A DNA stretch of 64,000 nucleotides, from the NCBI RefSeq assembly GCF_000425745.1, contig NZ_AUEA01000008.1, positions 62,001 through 126,000 on the forward strand, given 5' to 3'. The notes under the pieces are model-generated. The model worked only from the letters and a program-made list of their open reading frames with translations, was not told the origin of the DNA and searched no databases. The stretch's first letter is position 1, and the number at the start of each line of letters is the position of its first letter. Below are positions 57,996 through 64,000 of the stretch, piece by piece. The stretch comes from Pseudomonas cremoricolorata DSM 17059 = NBRC 16634. Its GTDB lineage: Bacteria > Pseudomonadota > Gammaproteobacteria > Pseudomonadales > Pseudomonadaceae. The position numbers were made by a program, and so were the translations under genes.

Positions 57996-60059
57996 ATGAC
58001 GCGCCCGCTTCGAATTTTCACCTGGACCCTCGCCACGCTGCTGACCGTGCTGGCGATTCTGCTGGTCATCATCGCCACCTTCGACTGGAACCGCGCCAAG
58101 CCGTTTATCAACGAAAAAGTGTCCGAAGCCTTGCACCGTCCCTTCGCCATCAACGGCAACCTGGCCGTGCATTGGCGCACATCACCTGATGAGGGTGGCT
58201 GGCGGCGTTGGGTGCCGTGGCCGCACTTCACCGCCGAAGACATCACCCTGGGCAACCCAGAGTGGCTCAAGGAACCGCGCATGGTCGGCCTGGAGCGGGT
58301 GGATTTTCGTCTCGCGCCGCTGCCGCTGCTGGCGCAGACCATCAGCATTCCGCGCATCGACCTGGTCAAGCCCGATGCCAGCCTGACCCGCCTGGCCGAT
58401 GGCCGCGCCAACTGGACCTTCGACTTCGGCCCCAAGGATGAAAACGCCGAACCGTCGAAATGGACCGTCGACATCGGTGCCATCGGCTTCGACGAGGGCA
58501 ACGTGCGCTTCGACGACCAGACCCTCGACACCAGCGTGAAAGTGCAGATCGACCCGCTGGGCAAGCCAATTCCCTACAGCGAAATCGTCGGCACGGCCAC
58601 CGCCGAAAAAGCCGGTGGCGCACAAGACTACGCCTTCGGCTTCAAGGCCGACGGCCGCTACAAGAAGCAGCCGTTCTCGGCCACCGGCAAGATCGGCGGC
58701 CTGCTGGCCCTGCAGGAGGCCAACCAGCCGTTCCCGCTGCAGATCGACGCACGCGCCGGTGACACCCGCGCGCGGGTCGCCGGCACCTTGACCGACCCAC
58801 GCAACCTCGGCGCGCTGGATTTGCGTCTGCGCCTGTCGGGCAAGAGCCTGGGCAATCTGTACCCGCTGACCGGCGTGACCCTTCCGGACACCCCGCCGTA
58901 CTCCACCGATGGCCGGCTCAAGGCCAACCTGCATGCTGCCAACGGCGCCACCTACGACTACCAGGGCTTCAACGGCAAGATCGGTGACAGCGACATTCAC
59001 GGCGATCTGGGCTACGTCGCCAGCCAGCCGCGGCCCAAGCTGTCCGGCAAGCTGGTGTCCAATCAGCTGCTGTTCAAGGACCTCGCGCCGCTGATCGGGG
59101 CCGACTCCAACACCGAGCAGAAGGCCCGCGGCGGCGCCAGCAAACAGCCTGCCGACAAAGTGCTGCCGGTCGAGGAGTTCCGCACCGAGCGCTGGCGTGT
59201 CATGGACGCCGATGTCAGCTTCGATGGCAAGCGCATCGTGCACAGCGAACAACTGCCGTTCAAAGACCTCTCTGCCCACGTCGTGCTCGACGATGGCCTG
59301 TTGCAACTCAAGCCGCTGCGCTTCGGCGTGGCCGGTGGCAACCTCAGCAGCACCATTCGTCTGGACGGTCGCAGCACGCCCATGCAAGGTCGCGCGCAAT
59401 TGACTGCGCGCGGCTTCAAGCTCAAGCAGCTGTTCCCAACCTTCGCACCGATGCAGACCAGCTTCGGTGAGCTCAACGGTGACGCCGACATCGCTGGCCG
59501 CGGCAACTCGGTCGCGGCCCTGCTGGGCACGGCCAATGGTGACCTGCGCATGCTGATCAACGATGGCGCAGTCAGCCGCAGCCTGATGGAAATCGCTGGG
59601 CTCAACGTGGGCAACTACATCGTCGACAAGTTGTTCGGCGACGAGGATGTGAAGATCAACTGCGCCGCTGCCGATGTGGGCATCAAGGATGGTCTGGCCA
59701 GCACACGGGTGTTCGTGTTCGACACTGAAAACGCGATCATCTACATCAACGGTACGGCCAACTTCGCCAACGAGCGGATGGACCTGAAGATCACCCCGGA
59801 ATCGAAGGGGCTGCGTCTGTTCTCGCTGCGCACACCACTGTATGTACGTGGAACGTTCGCCAAGCCCAGCGCCGGCGTGCAGGCCTTGCCATTGGCGTTG
59901 CGCGGCGCCGGCATGGTCGCACTGGGTGTAGCCGTCGGACCGGCTGCGGGCCTGCTGGCGCTGATCGCCCCAGGCGACAGTGAAGACAACCAGTGCACCC
60001 CGTTGCTGCAACAGATGAAAGCCGGCAAGGCGCCGGCGGCGGTCAAGGGCAAGCAGTAA
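57996..60059 (+). CDS. AsmA family protein (AsmA/YhjG type)
   Basis: Encodes 687 residues with an N-terminal membrane anchor (about 7-29) and a long periplasmic AsmA domain built of beta-strand repeats, ending with the conserved AsmA C-terminal region (LLGTANGDLRMLINDGAVSR, TRVFVFDTENAIIYINGTANF) and a hydrophobic segment near 645-665. AsmA-like proteins are proposed bridge-like lipid carriers between inner and outer membrane. The ribosome site CAGGAG precedes it. It is monocistronic. Confidence 0.85.
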   Translation: MTRPLRIFTWTLATLLTVLAILLVIIATFDWNRAKPFINEKVSEALHRPFAINGNLAVHWRTSPDEGGWRRWVPWPHFTAEDITLGNPEWLKEPRMVGLERVDFRLAPLPLLAQTISIPRIDLVKPDASLTRLADGRANWTFDFGPKDENAEPSKWTVDIGAIGFDEGNVRFDDQTLDTSVKVQIDPLGKPIPYSEIVGTATAEKAGGAQDYAFGFKADGRYKKQPFSATGKIGGLLALQEANQPFPLQIDARAGDTRARVAGTLTDPRNLGALDLRLRLSGKSLGNLYPLTGVTLPDTPPYSTDGRLKANLHAANGATYDYQGFNGKIGDSDIHGDLGYVASQPRPKLSGKLVSNQLLFKDLAPLIGADSNTEQKARGGASKQPADKVLPVEEFRTERWRVMDADVSFDGKRIVHSEQLPFKDLSAHVVLDDGLLQLKPLRFGVAGGNLSSTIRLDGRSTPMQGRAQLTARGFKLKQLFPTFAPMQTSFGELNGDADIAGRGNSVAALLGTANGDLRMLINDGAVSRSLMEIAGLNVGNYIVDKLFGDEDVKINCAAADVGIKDGLASTRVFVFDTENAIIYINGTANFANERMDLKITPESKGLRLFSLRTPLYVRGTFAKPSAGVQALPLALRGAGMVALGVAVGPAAGLLALIAPGDSEDNQCTPLLQQMKAGKAPAAVKGKQ

Positions 60060-60070
60060 CGAGGCAGACG

Positions 60071-60196
60071 TGTAGGAGCGACCGGCCGGCGCTCCGGTTC
60101 AGCCGCGATGGCCGGCACAGCCGGCCCACTACAGGCCACCGAGCAGCGTCCAGGCCTGCTGTGCAGGCCATCGCGGCTAAAGCCGCTCCTGCAGGG
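60071..60196. repeat. Pair of Pseudomonas REP-type elements
   Basis: TGTAGGAGCG...CACTACAGG and the inverted CCATCGCGGCTAAAGCCGCTCCTGCAGG resemble the short palindromic REP sequences common between P. putida genes. The two copies face each other, a BIME-like arrangement, after the AsmA stop. Confidence 0.7.
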
Positions 60197-60212
60197 TTCT
60201 CTTCACGAAAAC

Positions 60213-60236
60213 AAAAAAGGGCGCCTTCCGGCGCCC
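60213..60236 (-). terminator. Terminator of the ferritin-like gene
   Basis: Stem GGGCGCC/GGCGCCC with a 4-nt loop, reading leftward into a run of six T (minus strand). Confidence 0.85.
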
Positions 60237-60268
60237 CTTCGCTGCAGCATGATCAGTCTTTGAGCAGA

Positions 60269-60799
60269 TCAAAGACCATCGAGCAGGTCCGACATGTCGT
60301 CGGCATGCTCTTCTTCCTGGGCCAGGATGTCTTCCAGGATGCGGCGGGTAGTTGGGTCTTTATCGCCGATGTACTGCACGAACTCGCGGTAGCTGTCGAT
60401 GGCGATGCGCTCGGCGACCAAGTCTTCCAGGACCATTTCCTTGAGCGTGGTGCCAGCCACGTACTGGGCGTGGGAGTTCTTGCTCAGGTTGTCAGGGTTG
60501 AAGTCCGGCTCGCCGCCCAGTTGCACGATGCGCTCGGCCAGCTTGTCGGCGTGCTCGGCTTCCTGATTGGCGTGCTCGAGGAACTCCTCGGCGGCGACGT
60601 TGGCCTTGATGCCTTCTGCCATGAAGTAGTGGCGCTTGTAGCGCAGCACGCACACCAGTTCGGTGGACAGCGAGGCGTTCAGCAGCTCGATGATCTTCTC
60701 GCGGTCAGCGCTGTAGCCTTCGGTGACAGCGCCATTCTCGACGTGCTGACGGGCGCGGGCGCGCAGGGTTTCTTTATCGGTCAGTTCTACCTTGCTCAT
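60269..60799 (-). CDS. Ferritin-like diiron protein (bacterioferritin/Dps-type)
   Basis: Encodes a 176-residue four-helix protein with the diiron motifs ELVCVLRYKRHYFMA (E in helix A), EEFLEHANQEAEHAD (ExxH) and EEEHADDM (ExxH). It matches the pseudomonad bacterioferritin-like/ferritin family more than classical heme-bearing BfrB. It would store iron or protect DNA from Fenton chemistry. The ATG at 60799 follows GGAGAACACC; an upstream TTG is less likely. Its presence fits an iron-rich neighbourhood. Confidence 0.85.
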   Translation of the reverse strand: MSKVELTDKETLRARARQHVENGAVTEGYSADREKIIELLNASLSTELVCVLRYKRHYFMAEGIKANVAAEEFLEHANQEAEHADKLAERIVQLGGEPDFNPDNLSKNSHAQYVAGTTLKEMVLEDLVAERIAIDSYREFVQYIGDKDPTTRRILEDILAQEEEHADDMSDLLDGL

Positions 60800-60850
60800 G
60801 GTGTTCTCCAAAACATTCGGTAATCGGTTCAGGTTGAATCAGCGGAGGGC

Positions 60851-61192
60851 TCAGGCGCCTGGGGTGGCGCGGCGTTCCTCTTCGCGTTGTTTGCAGGTCT
60901 TGAAGCCTTTGGCATCGACATGGCCAGTGGCATCGAAACGCACGTAATAGGCTTGTTGCTGACCCTCACGGTTGAGGATGTAGTCGTTGCAGGTACCGCC
61001 ATTGGGCAGATCGATCACACTCGAGGGGCTGCCGCCGATAGCGATGACCTTCTGCATGGTCATGCCGTCCTTGACGTGCTTGACCAGCGGTTCATTGCGG
61101 TAGGTGACATGGTCCACCGGGTTTTCCGGGTGGCTGCTACAGGCGGCCAGGGAGGCACCAACCAGAAGAAGTGCGAGGGTCTGTTTGATCAT
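60851..61192 (-). CDS. osmE: Osmotically inducible lipoprotein OsmE
   Basis: Encodes a 113-residue lipoprotein with lipobox LAAC (Cys18) and a BamE/OsmE (SmpA) domain with GMTMQKVIAIGGSPSSV. It sits at the outer membrane inner leaflet or periplasm. Length equals E. coli OsmE. The ATG at 61192 gives a clean signal sequence; the frame extends to 61267 without one. Confidence 0.9.
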   Translation of the reverse strand: MIKQTLALLLVGASLAACSSHPENPVDHVTYRNEPLVKHVKDGMTMQKVIAIGGSPSSVIDLPNGGTCNDYILNREGQQQAYYVRFDATGHVDAKGFKTCKQREEERRATPGA

Positions 61193-61381
61193 GGGGTCCG
61201 GCTCCGTGCGTAAGGTCTGTTTTGCTTGGAACCGCAGGCAATCGCGGGAGTTCGATTTGCAGTTCACCTCTTGGCGTCAAGTCTTTTAACTGCACATGAC
61301 TGCGGTTAGCTGTTGCAAAACTTGTCTACACTCATTCGCATCGCGGCGCGCCGTGCGCAGCGTTTCCGGAGAGCCCTCGTC

Positions 61382-61663
61382 ATGAAGATGATCACCGTGC
61401 CTCTGCTGCTGCTCGGCCTTTCGCTCAGCGCCAGCACCTTCGCCGCCACCGCTCAGCAAGAGAAGATGAAAACCTGCAACGCCCAGGCCACCGGGCAGTC
61501 GCTCAAGGGCGATGAGCGCAAGGCGTTCATGAGCCAGTGCCTGAAAGCCAAGCCCGCCACCCAGCAGGAAAAGATGAAAACCTGTAACGCCGACGCCAGC
61601 GCCAAGACCCTCAAGGGTGACGAGCGCAAGGCGTTCATGAGTGATTGCCTGAAGAAGAAATGA
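61382..61663 (+). CDS. PsiF-repeat protein (phosphate-starvation-inducible family)
   Basis: Encodes a 93-residue exported protein: a signal peptide (about 1-21) and two PsiF repeats (about 25-54 and 61-90), each with QQEKMKTCN and LKGDERKAFMSxCL. Two Cys per repeat suggest disulfides in the periplasm. No Pho box was identified. The ATG at 61382 follows GGAGAG eight bases upstream; an in-frame upstream start at 61313 would hide the signal peptide. Confidence 0.88.
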   Translation: MKMITVPLLLLGLSLSASTFAATAQQEKMKTCNAQATGQSLKGDERKAFMSQCLKAKPATQQEKMKTCNADASAKTLKGDERKAFMSDCLKKK

Positions 61664-61792
61664 GGCGAGTGGGGCAGGGGCCAGCGCTGCTCGAGTGCAT
61701 CACCGGCATGCGCAGCAGGGCACTACGCCAGCATTGAGCCGGCGGCGCGAAGGCTAACCCGCACCGCTTGCTGTTTTTGTAGGAAGAAGGCT

Positions 61793-61824
61793 GGCAGACT
61801 GCGGGTCTTTTTTGCTGTCTGCCG
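61793..61824. other. Inverted repeat before the AI-2E family gene
   Basis: GGCAGAC and GTCTGCC form a 7-bp inverted repeat enclosing TGCGGGTCTTTTTTGCT, ending 11 bp before the next start. It may be a terminator of the PsiF unit or an operator. Confidence 0.4.
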
Positions 61825-61834
61825 CCGAGGCTGT

Positions 61835-62842
61835 ATGACCTTCACCCCCCGCCAGATCACCATCGCCAGTTGGATCATCGTGTTTGCCGGCCTGCTGCTG
61901 GCCCTGCCCCTGAAGTTGCTGCCCAGCCTGCTTGCCGGCCTGCTGGTGTTCGAGCTGGTCAACATGCTCACCCCAAGGTTGCAGCCGCTGCTCGCCGGGC
62001 AGCGCGCCCGTTGGCTGGCGGTGGCGCTGCTCGGCACATTGGTGGTGCTGACCCTGAGCCTGCTGATTGCCGGGGCGTTCAGTTTCCTCCTGCACGAAGC
62101 TGAAAACCCCGGCGCCTCACTGGACAAGTTCATGGCCCTGGTCGACCGCGCCCGCGGGCAGCTGCCGCCGTTCATCGACGCCTACCTGCCGGCCAGCGCT
62201 GCCGAGTTCAAGGTGGCCATCGGCGACTGGCTCAAAGGGCATTTCAGCGAGCTGCAACTGGTCGGCAAGGGTATGGCGCACATGTTCGTGACCTTGCTGA
62301 TCGGCATGATCCTCGGCGCCATCGTCGCCCTGCAGCGCCTGCCCGACATCTCGCGGCGCAAGCCACTGGCAGCGGCGTTGTTCGAGCGCCTGAGCCTGCT
62401 GGTGCAGGCGTTTCGCAACATCGTTTTCGCGCAGATCAAGATTTCCCTGCTCAACACCGCCTTCACCGGCATCTTCCTGGCGGTGGTGCTGCCGCTGTTC
62501 GGCGTGCACCTGCCGCTGACCAAGACGCTGATCGTGCTGACCTTCCTGCTTGGCCTGCTGCCGGTGATCGGCAACCTGATCTCCAACACCCTGATCACCA
62601 TCGTCGGGCTGTCGTTGTCGATCTGGGTGGCGATGGCGGCGCTGGGCTACCTGATCGTCATCCACAAGGTCGAGTACTTCCTCAACGCCCGTATCGTCGG
62701 TGGGCAGATTCGCGCCAAGTCGTGGGAACTGCTGCTGGCGATGCTGGTGTGCGAGGCGGCGTTCGGCCTGCCGGGGGTGGTGGCCGGGCCGATCTACTAC
62801 GCCTACCTCAAAAGCGAGCTGCGGCGCATCGAGCTGGTGTAG
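61835..62842 (+). CDS. AI-2E family transporter (PerM/YdiK type)
   Basis: Encodes a 335-residue polytopic membrane protein with eight TM segments, an amphipathic periplasmic/soluble region (about 85-145) and the family ending GLPGVVAGPIYYAYLKSELR. Members are named for autoinducer-2 export, but others act as Na+/H+ antiporters or unknown permeases, so the substrate should not be inferred. Confidence 0.85.
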   Translation: MTFTPRQITIASWIIVFAGLLLALPLKLLPSLLAGLLVFELVNMLTPRLQPLLAGQRARWLAVALLGTLVVLTLSLLIAGAFSFLLHEAENPGASLDKFMALVDRARGQLPPFIDAYLPASAAEFKVAIGDWLKGHFSELQLVGKGMAHMFVTLLIGMILGAIVALQRLPDISRRKPLAAALFERLSLLVQAFRNIVFAQIKISLLNTAFTGIFLAVVLPLFGVHLPLTKTLIVLTFLLGLLPVIGNLISNTLITIVGLSLSIWVAMAALGYLIVIHKVEYFLNARIVGGQIRAKSWELLLAMLVCEAAFGLPGVVAGPIYYAYLKSELRRIELV

Positions 62843-62866
62843 GGGCCGCCTGGCGGCCCCAGTGGC

Positions 62867-63286
62867 TCAGATGACCGGATGCAAGCCGTACGCCGCCAAC
62901 TGCTCGACGCTGCCGCGGTGTTCGATCAGGCGCGGGTCGTTGAGCGGCAGGCGTTGGCCCAGCTCGCTTTCCAGAATCGCCTGCAGCTTGACCCGGTTGA
63001 CCTTGCCGTCGGCCTCGACTGCCGGGCGCAGTTTTTCCGGTGACACCTGCGCGGTGGTGCCGTCGGGGTAGTAGACCGCGCCGGTGGCGAAGTCGACGCC
63101 CAGGGCGATCAGGCCCGGAATCACATAGAACAGGATGCCAATGGCGTCGAGGGCGACGATCACCGGGTCGACCTTGCCGTCGATCTGACCGCGGCGGTCG
63201 GGGTAGAACAGCGTGCCGCACGCGGTGAGCTGGGTCAGCAGGGTGGCGATGACGGCGCCGCCGATGATGCGGGAAGGAATGCGCAT
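62867..63286 (-). CDS. Small lipoprotein, YceK/YidQ-like
   Basis: Encodes a 139-residue lipoprotein with lipobox LTAC (Cys23) and a GTLFYPDRRGQIDGKVDP stretch followed by a hydrophobic helix (VALDAIGILFYVIPGLIALGVDF) and a charged C-terminus. The YceK/YidQ resemblance is in the GT-Y-D and hydrophobic segment only. The ATG at 63286 follows GGAG; the frame is open much further but overlaps hrpB and has no ribosome site. Function unknown. Confidence 0.75.
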   Translation of the reverse strand: MRIPSRIIGGAVIATLLTQLTACGTLFYPDRRGQIDGKVDPVIVALDAIGILFYVIPGLIALGVDFATGAVYYPDGTTAQVSPEKLRPAVEADGKVNRVKLQAILESELGQRLPLNDPRLIEHRGSVEQLAAYGLHPVI

Positions 63287-63404
63287 GTGAATCTCCGGAT
63301 GAAAAGCCGCAACGGGGCTGGTGCAGACCCAGCGTCGAGCGGTAGGACCATGGCCAGGGCTGGCCAGTTCGCCGTTATACTCCCAGCCCCGTCCGAGGAC
63401 CACC

Positions 63405-64000
63405 ATGATTTCACTACCGATTGATGCCGTTCTGCCAGCTTTGCGCGAGGCGTTGAGCCAACGCCATGAAGTGGTGCTCGAAGCACCGCCCGGCGCCGGC
63501 AAAACCACCCGCGTGCCGCTGGCCTTGCTCGATCAGCCATGGCTGGCCGGGCAAACCATCGTCATGCTCGAACCGCGGCGCCTGGCCGCCCGCGCTGCTG
63601 CCGAACGCATGGCCAGCGAGCTGGGCGAAGCGGTCGGTGAAACGGTCGGTTACCGCATTCGCCTGGACAGCAAGGTCGGCCCGAACACGCGCATAGAGGT
63701 GGTCACCGAAGGCATTCTTGCCCGCCGCCTGCAGGATGACCCGTCGCTGGAAGGCGTCGGTCTGGTGATTTTCGATGAGTTCCACCTGCGCAACCTCGAT
63801 GCCGACCTGGCCCTGGCACTGACCCTCAATGGCCGCGCCATGCTGCGTGACGATGCCCCCCTGAAAGTGCTGCTGATGTCGGCCACCCTCGAAGGCGAGC
63901 GGCTGTCGCGCTTGCTCGATGACGCGCCGGTGGTCACCAGCGAAGGGCGCATGTTCCCGGTCACGACCATCTGGGGCGCGCCGTACCAGACCGGTGAGTG
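63405..64000 (+). CDS. hrpB: ATP-dependent helicase HrpB, N-terminal part (runs off the right edge)
   Basis: Encodes the first 198 residues of a DEAH-type RNA helicase: Walker A APPGAGKTTRVP (27-38), motif Ia LEPRRLAARAAAERMA, motif II DEFH (124-127; Phe in place of Ala) and motif III SATLEG. DEFH and the spacing are typical of HrpB. It is divergent from the small lipoprotein. The C-terminal HrpB domain is outside the window. Confidence 0.93.
   Translation, partial: MISLPIDAVLPALREALSQRHEVVLEAPPGAGKTTRVPLALLDQPWLAGQTIVMLEPRRLAARAAAERMASELGEAVGETVGYRIRLDSKVGPNTRIEVVTEGILARRLQDDPSLEGVGLVIFDEFHLRNLDADLALALTLNGRAMLRDDAPLKVLLMSATLEGERLSRLLDDAPVVTSEGRMFPVTTIWGAPYQTGE

Overview
The window is a GC-rich (by eye low-to-mid 60s percent) gammaproteobacterial chromosome segment. 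Gene order and protein sequences point to Pseudomonas, most like the P. putida group: rsgA/orn, queG, nnrD-tsaE-amiB-mutL-miaA-hfq-hflX-hflK-hflC, hisZ-purA, rnr-rlmB-rpsF-rpsR-rplI-dnaB, azurin, nadE-pncB, livKHMGF. Statements about which blocks are core or inserted rest on remembered gene order in P. putida relatives, not on an alignment.

Layout: 1-15.1 kb is core housekeeping (RNA turnover, queuosine, NAD(P)HX repair, t6A tRNA modification, cell-wall amidase, mismatch repair, tRNA prenylation, Hfq, HflX/HflKC, HisZ, PurA). 15.3-19.8 kb carries a chemoreceptor and a periplasmic ferric-iron ABC pair without an ATPase. 19.95-29.3 kb is the most distinctive part, a Fur-box-controlled module. 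It has an MFS permease and a class I methyltransferase reading left, and an AraC/PchR-like regulator, a 1039-residue TonB-dependent receptor, a secreted hemophilin/TbpB-like protein and its Slam (type XI secretion) translocon reading right. It ends at a bidirectional terminator beside tRNA-Leu(CAG). 29.6-36.8 kb is core again (rnr to dnaB).

36.8-39.0 kb holds an ABC exporter half-transporter behind an AT-rich, gene-poor stretch, probably acquired or decaying. 39-48.4 kb has the radical-SAM protein YgiQ, a 30-residue ORF, azurin, a complete ECF sigma/FecR/STN-type siderophore receptor set with a near-consensus Fur box, then nadE-pncB. 48.8-54 kb is the branched-chain amino acid ABC operon behind a textbook sigma-54 promoter. 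The 54.0-54.57 kb gap carries six DnaA-box-like 9-mers and an AT-rich tandem repeat. 54.6-64 kb mixes a YdfG-like dehydrogenase, an AGE-family epimerase, a FabR-like TetR regulator, a secreted protein with five 15-residue repeats, AsmA, a ferritin-like protein, OsmE, PsiF, an AI-2E permease, a small lipoprotein and the start of hrpB.

How the genes work together: three separate ferric-iron or metal-ligand uptake modules (periplasmic Fe ABC, Slam/TonB, FecIR/TonB) lie within 30 kb, two of them with clear Fur boxes. The Slam module is the best candidate for an undescribed system, because it joins a Slam-exported binding protein to a ligand-responsive PchR-like activator, an inner-membrane MFS permease and a methyltransferase.
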